A DNA stretch of 64,000 nt, taken from NCBI GenBank assembly GCA_035362715.1, contig DAOSDU010000001.1:62001-126000 (forward strand), read 5' to 3'. The number at the start of each line of letters is the position of its first letter. Within the stretch, counting starts at the first letter, position 1. Source of the stretch: Methanofastidiosum sp. (lineage in GTDB: Archaea > Methanobacteriota_B > Thermococci > Methanofastidiosales > Methanofastidiosaceae). A model generated the notes under the pieces. That model had not been told where the DNA came from, ran no database searches, and worked only from the letters and a program-made list of their open reading frames with translations. This document shows positions 7,639-16,495 of this stretch, in pieces. The position numbers were made by a program, and so were the translations under genes.

Positions 7639-9615
7639 GTGGTCACTGAAGATTATCTAAAAAATAAAATTGATACACCTTTAAAAAATAAGGAAAAACT
7701 TATTGCATTAAGAAAGGCATTCAAAACAACAAGAGATAGACAAAATGATAATAAATTTTTATTCCCTGATTTAGATCAGAGAAAGGAAAGATTAAAAAAA
7801 TCTAGAGACTTTTCAATTGGGAATAAAGATCTTCTTTGTCAAGCTATAAAAAATTTTGAAAAAAATGGTTTCAAAGTATTCTACTCCAAGACCAAAGAGG
7901 ATGCTATTGACTTTATACTAAAAGAGATAGGTGAAGAGAAATTAGTAGTAAAGTCTAAATCAAATGTCACGAAAGAAATATGCCTTCATGAAAAATTAGA
8001 AGAAAGGGGAATTGAAGTTATTGAAACAGACCTTGGAGATTACATAATTCAACTTTCTACAGAAAAACCTGCACACCCTACCGGTCCCGCATGCCACCTT
8101 TCGAGATATGATATTGCAAAGATATTCTCTGAGGCTTTTGGAGAAAATTTCGAACCTGACCCTCTTGTTCTTACAAAAATAGGAAAAGAAAAAATCAGAA
8201 ATTATATAGAAAAGGCAAAGATAGGTATTACTGGTGCAAATGCGATATGTGCTGAAGAAGGCGCTGCCATAATAATAAACAATGAAGGCAATATTAATCT
8301 TGTGCAAATGAGGGAGAAAAAACATATAATTGTGACTTCGATAGATAAGCTTTATCCCAATATTGAAGAAGCTATTAACATGCTAAAGCTCTGCACATAT
8401 TACGCTACTGGAGCTTCTATCACATCATATATTGAAATTATTGCAGGAATATCAAAGACGGCCGATATAGAAAAAATGCTTTTCAAGGGAATGCAGGGAC
8501 CTGGAGAAGTCATTTTAGTTCTAGTCGATAATGGAAGAACTGAAGCTTTTGAAAAGGGCTACAAAAATCTATTCTACTGTATAGGATGCGGTAACTGTCT
8601 TCTAGACTGCCCAGTATACCATGTCGTGGGAAACGAGTATGGTTACAAAGGGTATCTTGGTGGGAGAGGAACTTCTGCATCTTATTTTTTGGAAGATCAA
8701 GACGCATCTTTAGAGAATGGACTATTTTTCTGCACTACGTGCAATAACTGTCAAGTATCATGCCCCGTTGATATCGGAAATGCAGATTATTCGGAAAGGC
8801 TAAGAGAAAATGTTTCTTCAAGTGGAATGAATTTCCCAACTCATGAAAAAATAATTGAAAATATAAAAAATTCTAAAAATCCTTTTAATGAATATTCTCC
8901 AAAACAATTGAAGAAAGGAAATGAAGTTGTATATTTCAGAGGTTGCATGGGATTATATCGAGAAAAAGGCATCGCCGACTCTACAATGAAACTCCTTGAT
9001 AAAGCAAATGTTTCATATGCTCTTGTCGATGAAGTTTGCTGCGGTTCAGTTGCACTTAGGACTGGAAATAAAGAAATTGCTAAAGAGCTTGCAAAAGAAA
9101 ATTTAGAGAAGATTAAACAGACCGGAGTCGATACTGTCATATTTTCGTGTGCTGGTTGTCTTAGAACATTTATTAAGGATTACCCAAACTTTGGAGATAG
9201 AAATCTAAAACTTCTTCATTCATCGCAATACTTCCTTGAACTTATCAAAGAAAGAAGATTAAAATTGAAGAACGGAAAAAAGCTGAAATTGACTTTCCAT
9301 GACCCTTGCCACATGGGCAGACATCTTAAGATATATGACGAACCAAGGGAAATAATTAAAGAACTTCCCAATGTCGAATTTGTGGAAATGAAAAGAGTGA
9401 AGGAAGACTCAAGATGCTGTGGCGCGGGTGGTGGAGTGAAATCACTATTTTGGGAATTATCTATTGCCATGGCTAATGAAAGAATTAATGATGCAAAGGA
9501 AGTTAAAGCAGATGTTATAGTATCTACCTGCCCTTTCTGTAAGAGAAATCTAAAGGATGCTTCAGAAATGGAAGTCATTGACCTTTCAGAATTACTTTTA
9601 AAGTATTCTACTTAA
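7639..9615 (+). CDS. LUD domain / two [4Fe-4S] / CCG-domain oxidoreductase (LutB-LutA-like fusion)
   Basis: A 658-residue cytoplasmic iron-sulfur protein. An LUD domain fills about residues 65-300. Next come two ferredoxin-type motifs, CIGCGNCLLDCP (Cys314, 317, 320, 324) and CTTCNNCQVSCP (Cys365, 368, 371, 375). Two CCG cysteine-rich domains like those of HdrB/GlpC/LutA follow (around ...VCCGS... and ...RCCGAGGG...). The order matches lactate-utilisation LutB fused to LutA. The true substrate is unknown; lactate, another 2-hydroxyacid or an electron-transfer role are all possible. The start is a GTG with a weak ribosome site. Confidence 0.85.
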   Translation: MVTEDYLKNKIDTPLKNKEKLIALRKAFKTTRDRQNDNKFLFPDLDQRKERLKKSRDFSIGNKDLLCQAIKNFEKNGFKVFYSKTKEDAIDFILKEIGEEKLVVKSKSNVTKEICLHEKLEERGIEVIETDLGDYIIQLSTEKPAHPTGPACHLSRYDIAKIFSEAFGENFEPDPLVLTKIGKEKIRNYIEKAKIGITGANAICAEEGAAIIINNEGNINLVQMREKKHIIVTSIDKLYPNIEEAINMLKLCTYYATGASITSYIEIIAGISKTADIEKMLFKGMQGPGEVILVLVDNGRTEAFEKGYKNLFYCIGCGNCLLDCPVYHVVGNEYGYKGYLGGRGTSASYFLEDQDASLENGLFFCTTCNNCQVSCPVDIGNADYSERLRENVSSSGMNFPTHEKIIENIKNSKNPFNEYSPKQLKKGNEVVYFRGCMGLYREKGIADSTMKLLDKANVSYALVDEVCCGSVALRTGNKEIAKELAKENLEKIKQTGVDTVIFSCAGCLRTFIKDYPNFGDRNLKLLHSSQYFLELIKERRLKLKNGKKLKLTFHDPCHMGRHLKIYDEPREIIKELPNVEFVEMKRVKEDSRCCGAGGGVKSLFWELSIAMANERINDAKEVKADVIVSTCPFCKRNLKDASEMEVIDLSELLLKYST

Positions 9616-9764
9616 TAAAATATTTTTTTTAGAACATTATCCGACAATTATATATTATTAACGTATATTGTTTTAATTTTTTATTAAATATTAGAAAAAC
9701 TTATAAAGGGTTCAAAAATTAAGTAAGTAGTCGTTATATTATTTGAAAGTATGAGGAGTTAAGT

Positions 9765-11723
9765 ATGGTATCTGTAAAGGGGAAGTCCCTTGAGGGATTA
9801 TTAACTGAATTTAGAAGATTTTATCCTTCAACAGAATTTAAGGAAAATGCATATATAACAAATAAAGAAATATTTGAAACGTCCGAAAAAGATCCTGAAA
9901 AATTTTGGGCAAGTTATGCTTCTGAACTCCACTGGTATAAAAAATGGGACAAAGTGTTGGATTGGAATCCACCCCATTCAAAATGGTTCGTGAATGGAGA
10001 GATAAATGTATGTTACAACTGCGTGGATAGGCATATCAAAAATGGTGGTAGAAACAAGGCGGCAATAATATGGGAAGGAGAGCCAGGTGACACTAAAACT
10101 CTAACTTACTGGGACCTTTACAGAGAAGTAAATAAATTTTCTAATGTTCTAAAAAAACTTGGAGTTGCAAAAGGCGACAGAGTAGCTATATACATGCCAA
10201 TGGTTCCTGAAGCTGTAATCGCCATGTTAGCGTGTGCAAGAATTGGCGCAATACATATGGTTGTATTTGGCGGTTTTAGTTCTGAGGCTTTAAGAGACAG
10301 AATAAATGATTGCAAAGCAAAATTATTAATTACTGCAGACGGAGGGTATAGGCGAGGTAGTTTAATCCCACTAAAACATGATTCAGATTATGCAGTCAAG
10401 GATACTCCATCTATTGAAAATGTATTAATCATAAAGAGAGGAGAATTTCCTCTTAGAATTAAGAAAGGCAGAGATGTCTGGTGGCATGAGCTAGCAGATG
10501 AAGTTGATCCTTATTGTGAACCTGAGCCTATGAATTCAGATGACAGTTTGTTTATTTTATATACATCAGGGACAACAGGCAAACCAAAGGGAGTTGTCCA
10601 TTCTACGGGGGGATATCTGACTGGTGTGTATACTACAAGCAAACTAATATTTGACATGAAGGATCAAGATGTTTTTTGGTGTACCGCAGATATAGGTTGG
10701 ATAACAGGTCACAGCTACATCGTCTATGGGCCTCTTGCAGTTGGGGCTACTCTTTTCATGTATGAAGGCGCTCCTGATTGGCCAGAAATGGATAGATACT
10801 GGAGAATTATAGACAAATACGGAGTTACGATATTTTACACCGCACCTACTGCGATTAGAGCTTTCATGAAAGCTGGAACAGAATTTCTAAAGCCTTTCTC
10901 CTTGGAAACATTAAGATTATTGGGAAGTGTTGGAGAACCTATAAATCCAGAAGCATGGATATGGTATTATACCCATATAGGGAAGAAAAGATGTCCTATC
11001 GTTGATACTTGGTGGCAAACTGAAACAGGAATGGTAATGATAACAACTCTCCCAGGATACCATACAATGAAACCAGGGCATGCTGGATTTCCTTTTCCAG
11101 GAGTTTCTTTGGACATATTAAATGAAGCAGGAAATCCGGTCGAGCCTGACGAGGGAGGATATCTTGTTTTAAAAAATCCTTGGCCCTCGATGTTAAAAGG
11201 TATATACGGAGATGAAGAAAAGTATCTTGAAAAATACTGGAGCAAGTGGAACGGAAAGTGCTACTTTACAGGTGATGGTGCAAGACGAGATAGCGAAGGA
11301 TATCTAATGCTTCTTGGAAGAGTAGATGATGTTCTTTCAATAGCAGGTCACAGAGTAGGGACTATGGAAGTTGAAAGCGCATTGGTATCGCATCCTGCAG
11401 TTGCAGAAGCTGCTGTTGTGGGAATTACTCATGAAATAACGGGACAGGCGATAGTGGGATTCATCGTTTTGAGAGATAACATAGACAAGGACTTTGATCT
11501 TGAAGATGCCATAAGGGAACATGTTGTAAAAAAAATAGGCCCTATTGCAAGACCAAGGAAAATAATATTTACAAGTGAACTACCAAAGACTAGAAGTGGA
11601 AAAATAATGAGAAGACTCCTTAAGGACATTGCAGAAGGTAAAGTTCTTGGCGATACAACAACACTTACAGAACCTGAAGTCATCGATACATTAAAAAAAC
11701 AATATGAAGTAATTGAAGGTTAA
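9765..11723 (+). CDS. acsA: Acetyl-CoA synthetase (AMP-forming)
   Basis: A 652-residue adenylate-forming enzyme of standard length that activates acetate to acetyl-CoA with ATP. Visible motifs are the phosphate-binding [11 protein letters not shown], the WWQTETG motif, and the C-terminal catalytic lysine in TRSGKIMRR, which is also the usual acetylation site. The ATG is preceded by GAGGAG about 8 bases upstream. A TATA-like CTTATAAAGG lies near 9700. The gene follows the LUD/CCG oxidoreductase after ~150 bp with its own promoter. It ends overlapping the convergent KH-protein gene by four bases. Propionate is a possible alternative substrate. Confidence 0.95.
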   Translation: MVSVKGKSLEGLLTEFRRFYPSTEFKENAYITNKEIFETSEKDPEKFWASYASELHWYKKWDKVLDWNPPHSKWFVNGEINVCYNCVDRHIKNGGRNKAAIIWEGEPGDTKTLTYWDLYREVNKFSNVLKKLGVAKGDRVAIYMPMVPEAVIAMLACARIGAIHMVVFGGFSSEALRDRINDCKAKLLITADGGYRRGSLIPLKHDSDYAVKDTPSIENVLIIKRGEFPLRIKKGRDVWWHELADEVDPYCEPEPMNSDDSLFILYTSGTTGKPKGVVHSTGGYLTGVYTTSKLIFDMKDQDVFWCTADIGWITGHSYIVYGPLAVGATLFMYEGAPDWPEMDRYWRIIDKYGVTIFYTAPTAIRAFMKAGTEFLKPFSLETLRLLGSVGEPINPEAWIWYYTHIGKKRCPIVDTWWQTETGMVMITTLPGYHTMKPGHAGFPFPGVSLDILNEAGNPVEPDEGGYLVLKNPWPSMLKGIYGDEEKYLEKYWSKWNGKCYFTGDGARRDSEGYLMLLGRVDDVLSIAGHRVGTMEVESALVSHPAVAEAAVVGITHEITGQAIVGFIVLRDNIDKDFDLEDAIREHVVKKIGPIARPRKIIFTSELPKTRSGKIMRRLLKDIAEGKVLGDTTTLTEPEVIDTLKKQYEVIEG

Positions 11724-12277
11724 AAATCTAAATTATCTCCAATATCTCTCACTTTATCTTTTTTTCTTTTCTCTAAATACTTGTATACAATTGAATGTGG
11801 TTTTCCTTCCAATATCATCTCTAAAGCTTCTTTTGCATCTGCGGCGCCATCATAATCCCCTATGATAGAAACAGTCTTACCATAAACACAGATATCTGTA
11901 CTTGTAAGGTCTTCAATTGTTTTTCTTGTGCTGCCATCCTTCCCAATGATTCTGCCCCTTTGTCTTTCCCATGCTTTGGAAGATTTACCGAGATAATCTG
12001 GAAGGTAAAGCATTTCAAAAATAAAAATATCGCTAAAAATCTTAGAAGCTTTTTCAAAAGGAAATCCCCTTCCTATGGCTCTGACAATGTCTCGCGCCTT
12101 CCATAGATTTAAAGGCTCTTCTGCACCGTCTTTTTGAAAAATTCTGACAAGACCTTCTTCACTATCAATTTCAAGTTTTACTGAAAGCCTCTTCTCAATA
12201 TGCCTCTTAACTTCGCCTTCTTTTCCAATAAGAACGCCTAATCTATCCTGAGGTATCTTTACAAATTCTTCACTCAT
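11720..12277 (-). CDS. KH-domain ribosome-assembly protein (archaeal Dim2/Pno1)
   Basis: A 185-residue protein with two KH domains. The first carries [15 protein letters not shown] and the second [15 protein letters not shown], each with the RNA-contacting G-x-x-G loop. Between them lies the Krr1/Pno1-type [10 protein letters not shown] motif. The family binds 16S rRNA near its 3' end during small-subunit maturation and is thought to assist Nob1, which is encoded at 32599-33093. It overlaps the RIO1 gene upstream by eight bases. This conserved KH-RIO1-aIF1A order is common in archaea. Confidence 0.92.
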   Translation of the reverse strand: MSEEFVKIPQDRLGVLIGKEGEVKRHIEKRLSVKLEIDSEEGLVRIFQKDGAEEPLNLWKARDIVRAIGRGFPFEKASKIFSDIFIFEMLYLPDYLGKSSKAWERQRGRIIGKDGSTRKTIEDLTSTDICVYGKTVSIIGDYDGAADAKEALEMILEGKPHSIVYKYLEKRKKDKVRDIGDNLDF

Positions 12278-13043
12278 TTAAAATCCCCTTTAACGTTTCA
12301 TTCACTTCAGGCACTTCAATATAATTTGAAAAATATCTAGTGATGTTTTCGATATCTCTTTTGAGAAAATCCTGTGCCATAATGCTATCTTTTATAGTTC
12401 CCTGTGCAAAATCAATGAAGTAAATCTTTTTACCCATAAGTATATTATACTCACTTAAATCAGCATGAATTAATCCTGCTTTGTACAATTTATCAACATT
12501 TTCTATTATAATATTGAAGTCCTTTTCAGGATCTCTTGATTTATTATCTTTTAGAGTAGGATATGCCTTTGTATTCTTGCCTAAAAATTCCATTATCAAA
12601 ATATTGTTTCGCGTTAGGATTGGTTTAGGAACATTAATGACTTCGCTTGCTATTTTCAAATTCTTAAACTCTCTTTTTGCCCAGGAAAAAACTGTACTTC
12701 TCTTGTCTTTTTTTGTATAATAAAATCGCGGATCTCCTACGAGATATTCATACATCTTATTAAAGTTAGAAGTTGCAATACGATAAATTTTAACGGCAAT
12801 CTCTTTTCCTTCTCCGTCTTTTCCATAAAAGACGTTTGCTTCTTTTCCGGTTGCAATCTCACCATTTAAAGATTCAATATAACCGTTATTCATAAGCTTA
12901 AAGAGTGTGAGACGAGTTGATTGGTCAAAAACTTCATCCCTGACTTTAAAGATATCAGAATCTCTATCTACCCTTTCACGCTTTAGATTCTTGATTTCTT
13001 CTTTTCTTTCATAAACTTCTATATGATCTTCAATGTCGCCCAT
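12270..13043 (-). CDS. rio1: RIO1-type atypical protein kinase
   Basis: A 257-residue RIO kinase/ATPase that acts in late 40S/30S subunit maturation. It shows the RIO1 phosphate-binding loop segment ATGKEANVFYG with the RIO-specific STGKEA-like signature, the catalytic loop HADLSEYNIL, and the metal-binding IDFAQGT in place of DFG. The N-terminal ~40 residues are highly charged. The gene lies in a cluster with aIF1A (3 bp upstream) and the KH protein (overlapping downstream), so all three are probably co-transcribed from the TyrRS side. Confidence 0.95.
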   Translation of the reverse strand: MGDIEDHIEVYERKEEIKNLKRERVDRDSDIFKVRDEVFDQSTRLTLFKLMNNGYIESLNGEIATGKEANVFYGKDGEGKEIAVKIYRIATSNFNKMYEYLVGDPRFYYTKKDKRSTVFSWAKREFKNLKIASEVINVPKPILTRNNILIMEFLGKNTKAYPTLKDNKSRDPEKDFNIIIENVDKLYKAGLIHADLSEYNILMGKKIYFIDFAQGTIKDSIMAQDFLKRDIENITRYFSNYIEVPEVNETLKGILNE

Positions 13044-13046
13044 AAT

Positions 13047-13388
13047 CTAAAGAGTCATGTAGCCGTTATCAATTAGCCATTTTGTCTGGGCCCTTGAATA
13101 TCGGTATATGATATTTCCTCTTTCATCACCCTTAAGTTCCCATGGTTCTACTAGGACAACCATGCCCATTTTAATCCATAGTCTTCTCTTAAATTTCCCT
13201 GGAACAGAGCAAATCCTCTCTTTTCCATCTGTACATCTAACTTTCATTCTGCCTGCGCCAAGCATCTGATCGACAACGCCCAATACTTCTCCTTTTTGAG
13301 GAGTTCTCGTTCTCTGGACCTGTTCCTCATCACCAGTAGTTCTAGGTTGATATTTCAGATAATCCCTCCTATATAGACCGTATCTCAC
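13047..13388 (-). CDS. eif1A: Translation initiation factor aIF1A
   Basis: An OB-fold initiation factor (S1-like) that binds the A-site region of the small subunit. The core runs from GEVLGVVDQMLGAGRMKVRC to the C-terminal GNIIYRYSRAQTKWL and matches aIF1A closely. The listed start is a GTG at 13388, within the end of tyrS and without a ribosome site. A strong AGGAGG lies inside the reading frame, six bases before a CTG at 13358. A CTG start would remove ten N-terminal residues that the family usually lacks, so the true start may be 13358. Confidence 0.92.
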   Translation of the reverse strand: MRYGLYRRDYLKYQPRTTGDEEQVQRTRTPQKGEVLGVVDQMLGAGRMKVRCTDGKERICSVPGKFKRRLWIKMGMVVLVEPWELKGDERGNIIYRYSRAQTKWLIDNGYMTL

Positions 13389-14325
13389 TTATAATTTCAA
13401 CAAGATAATCAATAACGGATTTTTTCAAATCCATTGGATGGACTTCCTTCGATAAGTAAGCCCTTTCAAGTGAGTCGTATGAATCAAACTCTACATTGCC
13501 CCCGTATTTCTCCGATCTTTTAATTTCAAAAGCACCGGTAATCTTTGGAAAGAGTATAAGGCGGGCTATTTGAAGTAGAGGATTCTCCTCCTTTACTCCC
13601 ATAGGGCAATATGCCTTATTAATTTTTTCCTTAATAGCTTGTTCTTCATCCCTAACTGAAATCATACTTTCAGGCTTTGATGAACTCATTTTGTCACCAG
13701 GCCCCGTAAGTGAAGAAATAAGTGGGGTATGTAGACATACAAACGGCTTATAGTCTATTTTTGAAGAAAGTTCTCTGCCGAGCATATGGATCTTCCTCTG
13801 CTCAATTCCTCCAATGGCCACATCTACCCCCAAATACTTTATGTCCACAATCTGTAAAAATGGGTATAGAACCTGAGAGACTCTTGCATGCTCAATGTCT
13901 CTTGCAATTACCTGCATACTTCTAAGGGCCCTATTAATAGTTGTGTCCAACGAAAGAGCAAATACATCGTCAATATATTCTAATGATCTTTCAAAAGATG
14001 ATCCCAATACATACTCTGTAGACTTCAATCCAAATGATTTAAAGGTCTCTTCCCATATCGAGGTCTGCTCGTGTATCCATTCCCAGTCACCTTTTCTATT
14101 GAGCCACGTGTGCCAATCTGCAAATAAGACTTTTACTTTAAAGCCAGCTTTTTCCATATCTTTCAATTTTGACATTGTCACGAGATGACCAAGATGAACA
14201 TCACCTGAAGTTTCATAACCACAGTAGCATACAGGCTGATTTTTATTATTCAATAGCTCAAGTAGCTCTTCTTCTGTTACAACTTCTTCAGCATTTCTAG
14301 TTATAATCTCTAATCTATTGTCCAT
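13369..14325 (-). CDS. tyrS: Tyrosyl-tRNA synthetase
   Basis: A class I synthetase of archaeal length, about 318 residues, lacking the bacterial C-terminal domain. The HIGH motif appears as HLGH within GYETSGDVHLGHLVTM, and the KMSKS motif as GDKMSSSKPE. A VDIKYLGVDVAIGGIEQRK segment forms the tyrosine pocket region. I chose the ATG at 14325 because a GGTG ribosome site precedes it by seven bases; a GTG three codons upstream is less well supported. It leads the aIF1A-RIO1-KH gene series and overlaps the possible extended start of aIF1A. Confidence 0.94.
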   Translation of the reverse strand: MDNRLEIITRNAEEVVTEEELLELLNNKNQPVCYCGYETSGDVHLGHLVTMSKLKDMEKAGFKVKVLFADWHTWLNRKGDWEWIHEQTSIWEETFKSFGLKSTEYVLGSSFERSLEYIDDVFALSLDTTINRALRSMQVIARDIEHARVSQVLYPFLQIVDIKYLGVDVAIGGIEQRKIHMLGRELSSKIDYKPFVCLHTPLISSLTGPGDKMSSSKPESMISVRDEEQAIKEKINKAYCPMGVKEENPLLQIARLILFPKITGAFEIKRSEKYGGNVEFDSYDSLERAYLSKEVHPMDLKKSVIDYLVEIISEIRSI

Positions 14326-14349
14326 GGCGAACACCTATATTATTAGTAT

Positions 14350-15021
14350 TTATTTCTTTCTCATTTCATGAAATTTAAGGTAGAATAACAGATAAATAAA
14401 TTTTGGAATGTCTAAAGCGGTGAAATGTGATTTTTCATCTCCATAAATTGTTTCAATAGGTACTTCTTCAATTCTCATATGAAACTTTCCTGCGTAAGAC
14501 AAAACCTCTGTTTCTATATTGTATCTTTCTGATTCTAAATTCATCTTCTCTAAAAACTCTCTCTTGATGGCCCTATATCCTGATTGAGTATCTCCAATAT
14601 TAATGCCAAAAAATAATCTTATCAATGCAGTCGAAATAAAGTTTGATATCTTCCTAACAAACGGCATGGCTTTTGTATTTCCTAAAAATCTTGAACCTAT
14701 TGTGATATCGGCCCTATCTTTTTGAATAGGTTCAACAAGTTTATAAATGTCTTCTGGTCTATGTTGAAGATCCGCATCAAGAAAAACAATAATATCTCCT
14801 TTTGCTATCGAGGCCCCTGTTCTAATAGCTCTCCCTTTGCCATAATTAACATCATGGACTACAACCCTTGCGCCTGCTTTTTTGGCCATCTCTCCAGTTC
14901 TGTCTCTACTTCCATCGTCCACAACTATTTTTTCAAAGATATCTTTTGGTATTCTTTCTACTACCTCACGAATACTTCGCTCTACATTGAATGAAGGGAT
15001 AACTACTGAAACTCGGCCCAT
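14350..15021 (-). CDS. Family 2 glycosyltransferase, dolichyl-phosphate mannose synthase-like
   Basis: A 223-residue GT-A fold glycosyltransferase. The nucleotide-binding region VSVVIPSFNVERSI, the VVDDGSRDRT segment, and the metal-binding DADLQHRPEDI (D-x-D) are present. The later GSRF and GDTQSGYRA motifs are typical of DPM1/GtrB-like enzymes. It has no C-terminal membrane pair, so it probably acts on the cytoplasmic face with a polyprenyl-phosphate acceptor. Sugar donor is unknown. It sits 16 bp upstream of tyrS start region and may be co-transcribed. Confidence 0.88.
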   Translation of the reverse strand: MGRVSVVIPSFNVERSIREVVERIPKDIFEKIVVDDGSRDRTGEMAKKAGARVVVHDVNYGKGRAIRTGASIAKGDIIVFLDADLQHRPEDIYKLVEPIQKDRADITIGSRFLGNTKAMPFVRKISNFISTALIRLFFGINIGDTQSGYRAIKREFLEKMNLESERYNIETEVLSYAGKFHMRIEEVPIETIYGDEKSHFTALDIPKFIYLLFYLKFHEMRKK

Positions 15022-15159
15022 AAAAAAGGAATAAAAAGAAGATTTATAAGCCTTAAGATGATAGAAAATATCTCTTAGAGCATAAAACGAGCTAATTCAC
15101 AATATTTTAATAAAAAGTTTTATAAAGCAATGAAAAGGCTTTAAGAAAAAGGTGAGTTC

Positions 15160-15276
15160 ATGAAGAGAAGAATCAAAAATCTTTTGAGGAGCGTCAAGAA
15201 AAGTGGAGCATACCCTCAGAAGGTTAATTTCAAGAAGAGGAAAAAAGAGAAGTATTATCCAGCGCTCAGAAGCTAA
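15160..15276 (+). CDS. Tiny highly basic protein (38 aa)
   Basis: A 38-codon reading frame starting MKRRIKNLLRSVKKSGAYP and ending in a lysine-rich tail. About 15 of 38 residues are K or R, which suggests nucleic-acid or ribosome binding. Support for expression is good. AAAGGTGAG forms a strong ribosome site 5-10 bases upstream of the ATG, and a TTTTATAAAG TATA box lies at about 15117-15126. It is followed by the MFS transporter gene after 37 bp. I do not recognise the family. Confidence 0.6.
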   Translation: MKRRIKNLLRSVKKSGAYPQKVNFKKRKKEKYYPALRS

Positions 15277-15313
15277 ACACAACTTTTTTAATATATTATT
15301 TTAATTAATTTAT

Positions 15314-16495
15314 ATGATATCTAAAAAAAGAGTCTTATATTTTGCTTCTTTTTGCCATACAATAACACACGCAATGACTTTGACTCTTGCACCACTTTTG
15401 CCCTTGATAAGGTCAGAGCTAAATCTTACAAACGCAGAAACTACCTCTTTTGCTTTTATTTCTTTTTTGGCTTTTGGTGCCCTTGCTTTACCATCAGGAC
15501 TGCTTTCCGATAAGGTAGGCTCTTTAAAAGTTATGAAAATTGGACTAGGTTTATTCTTATTATCAATAGTAGGCATAGTGTTATCAAACGGCCCTCTTGG
15601 TCTGTGGTTGTCTTTATTATTGTTGGGCGTTGGGGCAGGAACTTACCATCCTGCAGGACTCTCTCTTGTGTCTAAGCTTTATCCAAAGGATATGGGCAAA
15701 GCCATGGGATTTAATGGTTTGTTAGGGAACTTCGGTGAATCCTCATCTCCCATAATAGCTGCCGCAGTTGGAGTATACATTGGATGGAAATATCCTTACC
15801 TATTATGGAGTATCCCAATATTAATATTATTGTCTATTAGTTTTTCAATTAAAGATTCTAAGATCAAACGTCATATCCAGGATGAAGAAAATCGTGACTT
15901 TAAGTATCTTGAAGAAACAAGGAAATTGATATCAAAAGAATTTGTATTATATATCCTAATCCTACTTTTTAGAGGATTGTTTTACACTGGAACAGTTTTA
16001 TTATTAACTACTTTTGCAAAAGATGTTTTATCACTTAAAGTTTTAATAGGTGGTTTAATCACAACAATACTGATAGTTTCGGGTATGCCAGGACAAATAA
16101 TTGGTGGAAAAATATCTGACAAACTTGGTTACAAAAAACCACTTCTTGTTTTCACTGCGATTAGTTCTATTTCAATTGCTCTTATTGCTAATACCACAAG
16201 TGCAATTGTATTTTTAATTTTTTCAATTGCTATGGGATTTTCATATTTTGCCGCGCAGCCTGCACAAAATATGCTTACCGCTTCGATGAGCAGTACAAAA
16301 ATACGAGGTCTGCTTTATGGATTTAGTTCTCTTTGCATATTTGGCTTTGGGTCTTTTGCAGCCTCAGTTGGAGGATATATTGCTGATGTTTTAACGTGGA
16401 GGGCTGCTTTCTATATGCTTGCCATATTTGCCTTAATAGATGTTTTTTTAATTAATCTTAAAAGAGAAAAAAAAGAAGATATTAAACAAACTTGA
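15314..16495 (+). CDS. Major facilitator superfamily transporter
   Basis: A 393-residue protein with about 12 predicted membrane helices in two halves. The loop between helices 2 and 3 carries LPSGLLSDKVGSLKVM, an MFS signature A variant, and the equivalent loop of the second half has IGGKISDKLGYKKPLL. Charged residues cluster in the central linker (KDSKIKRHIQDEENRD). The substrate is not predictable. The 3' end overlaps the convergent serS stop region by 14 bp. Confidence 0.9.
   Translation: MISKKRVLYFASFCHTITHAMTLTLAPLLPLIRSELNLTNAETTSFAFISFLAFGALALPSGLLSDKVGSLKVMKIGLGLFLLSIVGIVLSNGPLGLWLSLLLLGVGAGTYHPAGLSLVSKLYPKDMGKAMGFNGLLGNFGESSSPIIAAAVGVYIGWKYPYLLWSIPILILLSISFSIKDSKIKRHIQDEENRDFKYLEETRKLISKEFVLYILILLFRGLFYTGTVLLLTTFAKDVLSLKVLIGGLITTILIVSGMPGQIIGGKISDKLGYKKPLLVFTAISSISIALIANTTSAIVFLIFSIAMGFSYFAAQPAQNMLTASMSSTKIRGLLYGFSSLCIFGFGSFAASVGGYIADVLTWRAAFYMLAIFALIDVFLINLKREKKEDIKQT

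Noticed and set aside
8000..9600. Several leftward open frames within the LUD/CCG gene
   Set aside because: They lack ribosome sites and known motifs and lie opposite strongly conserved iron-sulfur domains.
11720..14325. Unusual clustering of KH protein, RIO1, aIF1A and TyrRS as a novel system
   Set aside because: KH-RIO1-aIF1A is a standard archaeal gene order, and TyrRS linkage adds nothing unusual.
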